DNA from: Ferrovum sp.
Lineage (GTDB): Bacteria; Pseudomonadota; Gammaproteobacteria; Burkholderiales; Ferrovaceae
Assembly (NCBI GenBank): GCA_010435995.1
Contig: JAAGNR010000016.1
Location: forward strand, 1-52,680
Direction: 5' to 3'
DNA: 52,680 nt
Shown: positions 1 to 7,596 of the stretch, piece by piece
Position numbering within the stretch: the first letter of the stretch is position 1
How the letters are laid out: the number at the start of each line of letters is the position of its first letter
Translations under genes and position numbers: made by a program
Notes under the pieces: model-generated
Databases searched by the model: none
What the model saw: the letters and a program-made list of their open reading frames with translations, nothing else
What the model was told of the DNA's origin: nothing

Positions 1-2
1 TG

Positions 3-209
3 ATTCACGGAGCACGAGCCGTTACCCGGTTTGCAGAAACCAAGGCAAAACCGGACAGTTGGTTGAGGCAACTGATGGGCAGGCGCAACAAAAATGTGGT
101 GGCGGTTGCCTTGGCAAACAAGAATGCCCGGATCGCTTGGGCGATTCTGGCGAAGGGCGGAATATTCCACCCTGATTACACCCCGGCTGCCGTTGTTGCC
201 GGTGCATAA
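3..209 (+). CDS. IS110/IS1111-family transposase, C-terminal end (partial)
   Basis: The frame is open from the window edge and ends at TAA 207-209, giving 68 residues. The text WLRQLMGRRNKNVVAVALAN followed by KNARIAWAILAKG is the C-terminal signature of the IS110/IS1111 transposase family (Transposase_20 domain), DEDD recombinases that use a noncoding RNA to choose their target. The N-terminal catalytic half lies outside the window, so intactness cannot be judged. About 220 nt of noncoding sequence separates the stop from the neighbouring broken gene. That long 3' tail fits the IS1111 branch, whose RNA lies downstream of the transposase, rather than the IS110 branch, whose RNA lies upstream. 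Family assignment is from recognised motif text only. Confidence 0.8.
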   Translation: MHGARAVTRFAETKAKPDSWLRQLMGRRNKNVVAVALANKNARIAWAILAKGGIFHPDYTPAAVVAGA

Positions 210-299
210 TCAGGGCGGTCGAGTACACCCGGTATCAACGAACGAGTAAAGGAGTGACACCACCGATTGCACAGGCAATCATGAAATGATGGCGAGACA

Positions 300-415
300 G
301 GTCAGACCGTGAGTGGCAAAACCTGCAGAGGTCCACAGTGCGTGAAGCACGCTATAGTGATCAGGAGCTACTCAGCGTATTCCATCAGGGATAGAAGCCT
401 TGTGCTTCACAGAAA
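300..415 (+). ncRNA. Candidate IS1111-type guide (seek/bridge) RNA
   Basis: Downstream of the transposase stop, GTGAAGCAC (342-350) and its exact reverse complement GTGCTTCAC (402-410) can form a 9-bp stem. The stem can extend inward: GCTAT at 351-355 can pair with ATAG...GC near 391-398 through a small bulge. The enclosed ~50 nt holds further short self-complementary segments such as GAGCTACTC (365-373). A structured RNA between transposase and right end is known for the IS1111 group. RNA ends, strand of transcription and guide loops were not determined, and no match to the target flank was recognised by eye. Confidence 0.4.
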
Positions 416-511
416 ATCCGGATGTATGGCTGCAATCTTTACCTTCTCAAAATCATTAATTGAAAGCTTGGCAAAAAAGTGGGCGTCATCCTCCATCAGT
501 AAGATGCGCAT
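407..511 (-). pseudogene. Truncated response-regulator gene (first ~25 codons), interrupted by the IS element
   Basis: Reading leftward from ATG at 511, the translation begins MRILLMEDDAHFFAKLS, the typical start of an OmpR-type receiver domain: a hydrophobic beta-1 strand followed by the acidic pair E-D-D. After about residue 24-26 (FEKVKI) the text no longer resembles a receiver, and the frame stops at TGA 409-407 after 34 residues, inside sequence I assign to the IS end. The ATG lies one base after the TAG of the upstream RND gene, so it was evidently the fourth gene of the TolC-MFP-RND operon and translationally coupled to it. No histidine kinase is visible; one could lie left of the window. 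What remains lacks the phospho-acceptor Asp and any DNA-binding domain, so it should be non-functional. Confidence 0.6.
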
Positions 512-512
512 G

Positions 513-3500
513 CTAGTCACCTTTCCCCCGTTTGGCAGACCAACGCTTATGCAACGTATCATAAATAACTGGCATGACGAGGAGAACTAGGGGTAGCTGG
601 ACGATCAACCCAGAAATGATTGCTATGGCAAGGGGTTGTTGCATTTGAGACCCTTGGCCGATGGCAAAAGCAAGGGGTAATAGCGTCAGAATAGCTGCCA
701 TGGTTGTCATCGCGATCGGACGCATGCGATTTTTTCCCGCCGCAATCAGTGCGTCTTTCCTATCCATACCCTGCGCGATGCTCTGGTACTCGGAAAAATA
801 GAAGATAGCCACTTCGGTAACGATACCGACGATCATAGTCATGCCCATCATGGCGGAAATATTAAGTTCCACACCAGTGATCCAGAGTCCTATAAACATT
901 GCCGATATCGACATCAGAGGGATCACCATGATGGATGCCGCGATCCGGAAACGTTCGTACAGAAAAAGAAGGAGTAGAAACACCAGAGCCACCGCAGCAA
1001 TAAATACCTGAATCAATCCCTTGAAAGCAATTTGTTGCTGTTTGTATAAGCCACCCAACTCATAATACGCATCTGTCGGGAGGAGGTTCGGTTTATCCAC
1101 CACTTGACGTATATCTCCAATGGTAGACCCCATATCTCGCCCACTAATGCGTGCCGTTACCGCAATCATACGCTTTAGGTTTTCCCGGTTGATCTCTGGC
1201 TGTCCGCTCACCGTAGTTATGTCAGCGATCCGGCCAAGGGGGAGAAAATGTCCGTCAGGTGCCCGCAGCATCAAGTTTCCGATATCCGATTGCGTCCTAT
1301 GGACAGAATCCGGCACCCAAACCCTGATCCCAATCATTTTTACGTTGTTTTGGATCTGGGTGGCCACGATTCCAGCCATGTAGTCATTGAGCATGGCGGT
1401 GACGCTGCCCGGATCAAGCCCTTCAAGCGCGGCTTTTTCCCGATCAACATGGATTTCAAGCGCATCACCAGCAGGATTGATCCCGTTTTTCACGTCAACG
1501 ACGCCAGGAATGTGTCCAATCAACGGCGCTATTTTCTTGGCAGCTGCTTCCAACGCGGCCTGATCATCGGAATAAATTTTGATCTCAATCGGCTCAGGCA
1601 CAGAAGTCAAATCGCCAATCATGTCTTCCATGAGCTGAGCAAATTCGACATCAAGACCAGGAACCTGGCTCTCGACCTGAGTTCTGATGTCGTCCATGAC
1701 ATCCTCGATGGGTTGCCGGGGCATGGATTTCAACTTGACGAAAAAATCTCCCTGATTTGCCTCCGTAATCCCTCCACCAAGTTGCGCCCCAGTTCTACGC
1801 GAATAAGTGTCAACATTCGGATTGGCTTTGATGATCGCTTCGACCTGCTTGAGCAGCCTGTCCGTCTCTGTGAGGGAAGTTCCGGGCTTAGAACGATAAT
1901 CGAAGGTGAACCCACCTTCATCCATGGAGGGCATGAATCCGGTACCCGTCAGAGTATAGGCAAACCACCCTAATCCAAGTAAAGGTACGATAAGAACCAA
2001 AGTCAAAAGGGGACGATGAAGGAATTTCTGAAGCAGAGCGCCGTATCGATCGTGCAACCATGCCGTCGGTCGTCCACCTTCCTCCTGCGAGGCATCCTTT
2101 GCCTGAAGAAGATGGTCGGCAAGAATGGGCACAGCAAACCATGTGATCAAAAACGAAATCAAGAGGCTTGCAGCCATCGTCAGAGAAAGCGCTTTGAAGA
2201 AGGCGCCAGTCACGCCACTGAGAAATGCGAGAGGGATGAATATCACCAGAGTGGCAGCTGAAGAACCCGCGAGGGGCTTGGTGAATTCGATGGCGGCAGC
2301 CATTACTCGTCCATGATGATCCTCAGGGGACTCTCGCAGGCGTCTTACAATGTGTTCCAGCATCACGATGGCATCGTCGATGATCAATCCGACTGCTGCG
2401 GCCATGCCGCCAAGGGTCATGATATTGAAGCTCATTCCCAACGCGTACAGGACCACGACGGTCGATGAGAGGACAGCCGGAACCACGATAATGGCAATCA
2501 AAGTGATTTTGATATTACGCAGGAAAAGCAGTAGCACCCCTGCTGAGAGCGCAATCCCAATGAGAATGGCATCTCTGACGCTTGCCGCCGAATCCACCAC
2601 AAGTTGACTCTGGTCGTACCATTTGGAGATCTTTACCCCAGCAGGCATTTTGTAATCGTGCAGCTTGGCATCGATATCATGCGCAATGCGCACGCTGTTC
2701 CCGCCAGGCTGCTGATAGACGTTGAGCAGTACCGCATCATGCCCATCCGCATTTACCTTGATCCATTGCGGAACAGTACCGTCGCTCACTTGAGCCACAT
2801 CCTTGAGTTGCACAAATCCGTCCAGTCCCGACCGAAGGACTGTATTGCGAATATCATCAAGGTTCTCAAGACGGTTATCCGAAATACCCAGATACAGTTT
2901 GTAATGGTCCTCGATTCGTCCGACAGCCTTCACGACATTTGACTTATTCAGAACCCCAGCCACATCCGCGAGTGTCATGCCGTATGCCTGCAATTTGTCT
3001 GGGTCGACGGTTACGCGATATTCCTCAAGTGCTCCGCCAATGGGTTGGATTCGTGCAACACCTTCAACCGAGGAGAGCAGTGGTGTAAGTTGGTATTGGG
3101 CCAAGTCACGAAGGGGCGTCAAGGAAACGGTGTCGGAGGTCATACTGTACGCAATGATCGGAAATACTGTCGGATCCATGCGGCGGGTAAGCATATTGGT
3201 TCCCGCAGGCAACGAGGACAAGATCTGTGCAATTTCCGCATTGACTTGCAGCGTCGCAGTAGCCATATCCGTCCCCCATGGGAAATTCACGGATATTTCT
3301 GCCGATCCGCGGCTCGTCGTGGAGCGCACATTGATCACGCCAGGCACTCTTCTCACCACTTCTTCGACTGGAATCGTCACTTCAAGTGTCATTTGTTCTG
3401 CGGTTCTATCTCCTGCATCGAGGGTCACCTCGACTCGCGGAAAATCAACATGAGGGAAAAGCGTCACCGGCAACTTGAACGCTGAAAATGCGCCCGCTAG

Positions 3501-3566
3501 GGCAAGCAGGAGCAAAAAGAACAAAATGGAACGTCGGTGCAACTGCATCCATGCGCCAAAATTCAT
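513..3566 (-). CDS. RND-family efflux transporter, inner-membrane pump subunit
   Basis: The 1017-residue protein has full RND length (AcrB/CusA superfamily): a first membrane helix at about 13-31, a large periplasmic loop, a helix block at about 335-540, a second periplasmic loop and a C-terminal helix block. The proton-relay aspartates are D397-D398 in GLIIDDAIVMLEH. At the site of the AcrB relay lysine (TM10) it has Glu: GIVTEVAIF, E918. That resembles the metal-exporting (HME/CusA) branch more than drug exporters, but substrate cannot be read from this alone. It is the third gene of a minus-strand operon, overlapping the adaptor gene by 4 bp (ATGA) and followed after one base by a broken response-regulator gene. 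It is unrelated in detail to the MdtB/MdtC-like pumps elsewhere in the window. Confidence 0.9.
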   Translation of the reverse strand: MNFGAWMQLHRRSILFFLLLLALAGAFSAFKLPVTLFPHVDFPRVEVTLDAGDRTAEQMTLEVTIPVEEVVRRVPGVINVRSTTSRGSAEISVNFPWGTDMATATLQVNAEIAQILSSLPAGTNMLTRRMDPTVFPIIAYSMTSDTVSLTPLRDLAQYQLTPLLSSVEGVARIQPIGGALEEYRVTVDPDKLQAYGMTLADVAGVLNKSNVVKAVGRIEDHYKLYLGISDNRLENLDDIRNTVLRSGLDGFVQLKDVAQVSDGTVPQWIKVNADGHDAVLLNVYQQPGGNSVRIAHDIDAKLHDYKMPAGVKISKWYDQSQLVVDSAASVRDAILIGIALSAGVLLLFLRNIKITLIAIIVVPAVLSSTVVVLYALGMSFNIMTLGGMAAAVGLIIDDAIVMLEHIVRRLRESPEDHHGRVMAAAIEFTKPLAGSSAATLVIFIPLAFLSGVTGAFFKALSLTMAASLLISFLITWFAVPILADHLLQAKDASQEEGGRPTAWLHDRYGALLQKFLHRPLLTLVLIVPLLGLGWFAYTLTGTGFMPSMDEGGFTFDYRSKPGTSLTETDRLLKQVEAIIKANPNVDTYSRRTGAQLGGGITEANQGDFFVKLKSMPRQPIEDVMDDIRTQVESQVPGLDVEFAQLMEDMIGDLTSVPEPIEIKIYSDDQAALEAAAKKIAPLIGHIPGVVDVKNGINPAGDALEIHVDREKAALEGLDPGSVTAMLNDYMAGIVATQIQNNVKMIGIRVWVPDSVHRTQSDIGNLMLRAPDGHFLPLGRIADITTVSGQPEINRENLKRMIAVTARISGRDMGSTIGDIRQVVDKPNLLPTDAYYELGGLYKQQQIAFKGLIQVFIAAVALVFLLLLFLYERFRIAASIMVIPLMSISAMFIGLWITGVELNISAMMGMTMIVGIVTEVAIFYFSEYQSIAQGMDRKDALIAAGKNRMRPIAMTTMAAILTLLPLAFAIGQGSQMQQPLAIAIISGLIVQLPLVLLVMPVIYDTLHKRWSAKRGKGD

Positions 3567-4585
3567 CGATTGCTCTCCCTCAACCTCATGCCATCCTGTA
3601 ATTCATAGTTACCAAGCACGACGACAGGAAGATGTGGATCGAACTGACCCTGAATCACCGTCATTTCGCCATTTTCTATCGCGTTGACAGTGACACGTCT
3701 GGCACGACCTCTATCGTCCTGAAAGAGGTAGGTGCCTTTCTCATCGGTCAATACTGCGGATCTTGGAACGACCCACCCATTGCCGCCCGAAATTTTGATC
3801 TCGCCGCGCAGATTCATACCAGGAACGAGACCATAGCTCGTCGCCTTATCGATCGTCACAATCACATCAACCAAGTGAGTTTGTGAATCGATGGTGCCCT
3901 GAACTTCACAAACCTCGCCGTGCAGTTTGCGGGATTTGTCGAAGACAGGAGAAAGCAGGACCTTCATGCCTGGTCGAATTCTGACAACATCTTCCGGCTG
4001 AACTCCGATTCGTAGGAGCAATGCATCGCGCATAGCAATCTGGAGCACCGTTTTTTCAGCTTGAACGCGATCGCCTGGTGAAGCAAAAATGCCGCTCACA
4101 ATGGCATCGTATGGCGCTTTTACGTATTCAAGAGCTATTTCGGAGCCCAGTGCCTTCTGGGCTTGAAGGGCGCTTTTCGCATCCGTCAAAGCCTTCTCCG
4201 CCACCGCAAGCTGAGCATTTGTCGTCAACTGTTGGGCATTTAACCGCTTTACGCTGTCAAACTGACTTTGCGCCATATGTAGAGCCGAGTCAGCCTGAGT
4301 ATAACCGCTCGTCACATTCGGATCGGTAGCAAACTCAAATAGCGTCGTACCACGTTTTACGATTTGTCCAGCAGTGACGTTTAATCGGGTAATTTGCCCG
4401 GAACGGGGCTGATTGACATTCATGGTGTTGACAGGGTTTGAATAGACTGTGCCATACCCGGATATACTGAATGTCAAGGCCTCCTTATGAGTTATGGGCT
4501 CAGTCTTGACCAGCACGCTTTGCTGATCTTCCGCATAGACGGCAACGGAGCACATCAACAAGAACACTCCTATCCGGTTTCTCAT
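3563..4585 (-). CDS. RND efflux periplasmic adaptor (membrane fusion) protein
   Basis: The 340-residue HlyD/AcrA-family adaptor joins the RND pump to the outer-membrane channel in the periplasm. A Sec signal peptide is visible at residues 1-18 (hydrophobic GVFLLMCSVAVYA, cleavage near YAED). The lipoyl half-motifs flank an alpha-helical hairpin at roughly 85-140 rich in Ala, Gln and Lys, followed by a beta-barrel domain and a membrane-proximal domain. The text PRSGQITRLNVTAGQIVKRG is the first lipoyl half. It overlaps both neighbours by 4 bp (ATGA), so the three pump genes are translationally coupled. There is no run of Met or His suggesting metal binding, so the pump's substrate stays open. 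Confidence 0.88.
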   Translation of the reverse strand: MRNRIGVFLLMCSVAVYAEDQQSVLVKTEPITHKEALTFSISGYGTVYSNPVNTMNVNQPRSGQITRLNVTAGQIVKRGTTLFEFATDPNVTSGYTQADSALHMAQSQFDSVKRLNAQQLTTNAQLAVAEKALTDAKSALQAQKALGSEIALEYVKAPYDAIVSGIFASPGDRVQAEKTVLQIAMRDALLLRIGVQPEDVVRIRPGMKVLLSPVFDKSRKLHGEVCEVQGTIDSQTHLVDVIVTIDKATSYGLVPGMNLRGEIKISGGNGWVVPRSAVLTDEKGTYLFQDDRGRARRVTVNAIENGEMTVIQGQFDPHLPVVVLGNYELQDGMRLRESNR

Positions 4586-5940
4586 TCCGACTCCCTAACT
4601 GGTAATTGACCTCCGAGTAACGTAGCCAAGGCAATGCGTTCCTCGAGAATAGATTCTTCGACTGCGTTTCTTTCCACTTTCTTAGAAATTTCGACGTCTT
4701 TCAGGATGGAATAGCCCGATAGGTCCATATCTCCTACGTTGTAGGCTGCTTCGGAGCGGCCTGAAATAAGAGCAAGCGTGACAAGTTCATTGTTCAACTG
4801 CACCAGTTGTGCCTGCAGTAAATCCTGATCCGGCAAGATCTGTTCGACGTCGCTGTAAGCCTGATTCAACCTGATCTGAAATTCGTCGTGCATACGCTTT
4901 CTCGTCGCCTGAGCGACCGCGATATTGCCTTGATTTCTGTTGAAAATAGGAAGGCTCAGACTGAGGGAAAAACCTTGATAATTGATCCCGGTATTGTCTC
5001 TGGCTATGACGAAGCCGGCATTGATCGCCGGGAACTGGGAAAGAATGGCCTGCCTCAGGCGCATGTCCTGAGCTTCGTATCCAGCCTGCAATGCCATGAG
5101 ATCAGGGCGTATCTTGGCAAGGTTGGATAACCTATGTGCAATTTCCTGCTTGTTGAGATCAGAAAAATCCGCATCTCCGACGAGGTTAAGCTGGGTACTC
5201 GGAGCAAGCCCAAGTAAGTCATTGAGAGCAAAGCGATCTTTCTCCAGCAATCGCATCGTTTCGTTGATTTGCTTATCGATGGTTTGAAGGGTGTTTTCAT
5301 CAACGGCGGCGGCGGTTAGGGGCAGGTCTTCCCTAGCCAAGGCGGCTTTATCCCTTGCATAACGCAGTTCTGCAAGATCACGGTTCTCTTTCAGAATACT
5401 CAGCAAATTCTTCCTTGAGCATATCCGGGAAAAAAGCAGACGCGACTGCCCAACGACCTGCCATTCTTGCCACAACAATGCCAGATCCGCGTTGCGGCGA
5501 TCGGACCTGGCTTCCGCATTCCGCAAGGAATGAGTCATGATCGCGCCAAAGTCATAGGTGAGACCCAAATCAAAGGCAGTCACGTTTTGTCCAGCAATCG
5601 CATTTTGGGGAAACTGGGGAGAAAATCCAAATTGCGGATCGGGAAGCAGTCCAGCAGAAAACGCCTGGGCTCCGGCAATACCCGTGTCGTCCCGCGCAAG
5701 CATCAATGCAGGATTGTTTGCCACCGCAATCATGGCGACTTCTGTCATGTCGAGGCCATCGTTCGGGTCAAACTTGTGGGAGGGGAGTGCGGAGAGCGGT
5801 ATCTTAGATGAATCAATTTCAAGACGAGATATTTCCGTAGGCCATGATGGCATCAAGGATAGTGGTTGACTCTGATAGGAGGCACAACCTGTTTCCAGCA
5901 TGGCCACAACCAAAACCAAAAAGATTGAGATAGGTTTCAT
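4582..5940 (-). CDS. TolC-family outer-membrane efflux channel
   Basis: The outer-membrane factor of the tripartite pump; 452 residues from the chosen ATG at 5940. An in-frame GTG at 5958 would add six residues (MNKENP), but the signal sequence begins naturally at MKPISIFLVLVV. A Cys follows at ETGC; the lipobox is imperfect because Glu sits at -3, so lipidation is uncertain. Two TolC-type (OEP) repeats are indicated by long Ala/Gln/Leu-rich amphipathic helices at about 150-260 and 330-430. It is the first gene of the operon, and its ATGA stop overlap starts the adaptor gene. The upstream region carries direct and inverted repeats listed separately. Confidence 0.85.
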   Translation of the reverse strand: MKPISIFLVLVVAMLETGCASYQSQPLSLMPSWPTEISRLEIDSSKIPLSALPSHKFDPNDGLDMTEVAMIAVANNPALMLARDDTGIAGAQAFSAGLLPDPQFGFSPQFPQNAIAGQNVTAFDLGLTYDFGAIMTHSLRNAEARSDRRNADLALLWQEWQVVGQSRLLFSRICSRKNLLSILKENRDLAELRYARDKAALAREDLPLTAAAVDENTLQTIDKQINETMRLLEKDRFALNDLLGLAPSTQLNLVGDADFSDLNKQEIAHRLSNLAKIRPDLMALQAGYEAQDMRLRQAILSQFPAINAGFVIARDNTGINYQGFSLSLSLPIFNRNQGNIAVAQATRKRMHDEFQIRLNQAYSDVEQILPDQDLLQAQLVQLNNELVTLALISGRSEAAYNVGDMDLSGYSILKDVEISKKVERNAVEESILEERIALATLLGGQLPVRESE

Positions 5941-5975
5941 AGGGTTTTCTTTATTCACTACCGAAGCAATATATC

Positions 5976-6027
5976 AACTAAAAATTAGATAAGAATTAAG
6001 ATAACCTGGTAACAAGTTTTAACTTGT
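5976..6027 (-). promoter_or_regulatory. Candidate operator/promoter region of the efflux operon
   Basis: Read on the minus strand, CTTAATTCTTA and TCTAATTTTTA stand directly in tandem at 11-bp period, matching at 8 of 11 positions (plus-strand 5979-6000). Tandem repeats one helical turn apart are the usual layout of OmpR-family binding sites, which would suit the broken regulator of this operon. Just upstream lies the perfect inverted repeat ACAAGTT-tt-AACTTGT (6012-6027). No convincing -35/-10 pair could be fixed. Function is inferred from layout only. Confidence 0.35.
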
Positions 6028-6033
6028 CTGCCC

Positions 6034-6254
6034 CTAACGCCTTTGGACATTCGACAATGTGGCACTGCCTCCGGCAGCAACAAGCGAATGGTGCGCGAAG
6101 GCAGCATCCCTGATGGACGCGGCAGTTCGACACCGTTCACCTATGAAAAATGGTAATAGATTCGATAGTTCCCAGTTCAGCACACGACCATGCTCTGCAG
6201 TACCATCAGCAGTCATCGATGTCGATTGCCTAGGATCAGCAGAAGCTCTAGCCT
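6034..6254. other. Segment without a recognisable gene (efflux operon to orphan gene)
   Basis: About 220 bp lie between the efflux promoter region and the stop of the orphan gene at 6255. The central part (about 6050-6135) looks more GC-rich than its flanks. Short frames are open on both strands (about 60-70 codons), but none has a good ribosome-binding site or recognisable motif. It could be the remnant of a gene or mobile element; I cannot tell which. Confidence 0.4.
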
Positions 6255-6572
6255 CTATACTGTTGGTGCGATGACTTCGCCATATTCATCTTCAAGGTAA
6301 TATACGACCTTAAACTGACCCTGTCGAATGGAAATCCAGTCATCTTCCACTTCAACCTCATAATCAGCATGGTTGATTAACTGCAGTAAATCAAACCATA
6401 TTTTCGGATCACTGGGTGCTACTTCTGGGAATTCGGACAGCCTCTCCTGCGCATGCCCTGAGAGCAGGTGGCGAAAATGTTCCCATTTTTCCTGATCTAA
6501 AGTGTCGAATTCCTCAATATAGGTCTTAATTACCGTATGGTATTCCTGTCGGGTTACTTGAAAAGTCGGCAT
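6255..6572 (-). CDS. Hypothetical acidic protein, 105 residues
   Basis: I do not recognise this family. The start chosen is ATG 6572 because AAGGA stands seven bases upstream; a longer frame reaches 6611 but lacks such a site. The protein (MPTFQVTRQEYHTVIKTYIE...) is rich in Glu and Asp. It is probably helical in its first two thirds (regular heptad-like Leu/Phe spacing up to about residue 70), then ends in a likely beta-rich tail (DDWISIRQGQFKVVYYLEDE). There is no signal peptide, membrane helix, Cys pair or nucleotide-binding motif, so a small cytoplasmic protein is likely. It stands alone between the efflux operon and yceI-like gene, each separated by over 200 bp, with no operon partner to hint at function. 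Confidence 0.6.
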   Translation of the reverse strand: MPTFQVTRQEYHTVIKTYIEEFDTLDQEKWEHFRHLLSGHAQERLSEFPEVAPSDPKIWFDLLQLINHADYEVEVEDDWISIRQGQFKVVYYLEDEYGEVIAPTV

Positions 6573-6738
6573 ATCAAATCCTTGTAGAAGCGCGATTCTG
6601 GTGATAGACACCCTATTCTAGGCGGAATTCTTTCCTGCCATGGAATTTTCCATCTATCGTACCAGCCCTCCGTTCCCTGTCGCCACCTCGCCAGACAAAC
6701 ATGGTTAAAGGGGAAACTTGAACTTGTAACCTAATTTC

Positions 6739-6767
6739 TTGGCAATAACCCATTAACGTTATAGAAT
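6739..6767 (+). promoter_or_regulatory. Sigma-70-type promoter of the YceI-family gene
   Basis: TTGGCA (6739-6744) and TAGAAT (6762-6767) are spaced by 17 bp, close to the sigma-70 consensus, and lie about 35 bp before the yceI-like ATG. The ribosome-binding site AAGGAG (6785-6790) follows. Confidence 0.5.
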
Positions 6768-6800
6768 CACCTAGCCATTTTAACCAAGGAGATTAGAAAA

Positions 6801-7388
6801 ATGATGAAATTAAAAGAAATAAGCTTGATTTCGGGGTTTGTTTCTGCACTATTGATGAGTCCGGCATTTGCCCAATGGAATTTGACCAACGATCAGTCAA
6901 ATCTGAATTTTATCAGCATTAAAAAGAATAATATTGCCGAAGTTCATCAATTCAAAAAAATGGCAGGGGAGGTGAGCGATCAAGGAAAAATCCATTTGAC
7001 AATAGATTTAGCCAGTGTAAACACCAATATCGACATTCGAAATGAGCGATTAAAAACCCTGCTGTTTAATGTGGCGCAGTTTCCACAGGCAGAATTTACC
7101 GGCACTCTTGACATGTCATCCATCGCCGATATGAAGGCGGGAGATCACAAGACAATCGCTGTACAAGGTCAACTTGAACTTCATGGAGTCACACAGCCTG
7201 TCAAAACGGACTTAGACATTGTGCGGTTGAATAATGATCAAATTCAAGTCACCACACATATGCCACTGATTGTGAATGCTGATCGGTATGGTATGGCTGA
7301 TGGAATTGGGAAACTGATGGAAGTCGCTGGTCTGCCAATGATTTCCTCGGCAGTCCCAGTCACCTTTGATTTGGTATTTTCGCGTTAA
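6801..7388 (+). CDS. YceI-family periplasmic lipid-binding-type protein
   Basis: The 195-residue protein has a Sec signal peptide (about 1-24, ending MSPAFA before QWNL) and the YceI beta-barrel. Family marks are WNLTNDQSNLNFISIKK near the mature N-terminus, the central IDIRNERLKTLLFNVAQFP (the family's R-x-L-x-F...FP core) and GQLELHGVTQPV. YceI proteins bind polyisoprenoid or similar amphiphilic lipids in a lipocalin-like barrel and are often linked to stress or acid response; the ligand here is unknown. A strong site AAGGAG stands about 10 bases before ATGATG. It is a single-gene unit with a good promoter and a 200-bp gap to the next gene. Confidence 0.88.
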   Translation: MMKLKEISLISGFVSALLMSPAFAQWNLTNDQSNLNFISIKKNNIAEVHQFKKMAGEVSDQGKIHLTIDLASVNTNIDIRNERLKTLLFNVAQFPQAEFTGTLDMSSIADMKAGDHKTIAVQGQLELHGVTQPVKTDLDIVRLNNDQIQVTTHMPLIVNADRYGMADGIGKLMEVAGLPMISSAVPVTFDLVFSR

Positions 7389-7430
7389 CAACCGAGGGTT
7401 CGTAGGTTTTCTCTAGGGGGTGACCAAAAT

Positions 7431-7446
7431 GCATGAATTATCATGC
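7431..7446. promoter_or_regulatory. Perfect 16-bp palindrome upstream of the orphan response regulator
   Basis: GCATGAATTATCATGC reads as two 6-bp arms around ATTA. It lies about 150 bp before the regulator's start, upstream of a possible -10 element TATAGT (7468-7473) that lacks a good -35. It may be an operator site, but no binding protein can be named. Confidence 0.3.
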
Positions 7447-7596
7447 GTGGATGGCTCACCTCTCCAGTATAGTGGCTAGGTGAAGGATCCTAACCCATTG
7501 AAAAACATTTGCTTCAACACCAAAGGTTCACTAGAATATCATCGATTCGTAAAGGTAAATAATCCCACACTCAAAAAAACAGGGGGGCTTATCACA

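Larger units (their letters stand above)
1..435 (+). mobile_element. Right-hand end of an IS110/IS1111-like insertion sequence (approximate boundary)
   Basis: This covers the transposase 3' end and its downstream noncoding tail. The right boundary is set only by where the interrupted response-regulator reading frame stops looking like a receiver domain (about 430-445); the exact terminus was not determined. IS110-family elements usually lack long terminal inverted repeats and make no or very short target duplications, so no clear ends are expected. The left end is outside the window. Confidence 0.55.

Noticed and set aside
309-590. 93-codon plus-strand frame spanning the IS end and the broken regulator
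   Set aside because: Crosses the junction between two unrelated units and is antisense to the regulator stub and RND 3' end.
1248-1973. 241-codon plus-strand frame across the first RND gene
   Set aside because: Antisense to a full-length, motif-complete RND gene; its text has no domain and no ribosome-binding site.
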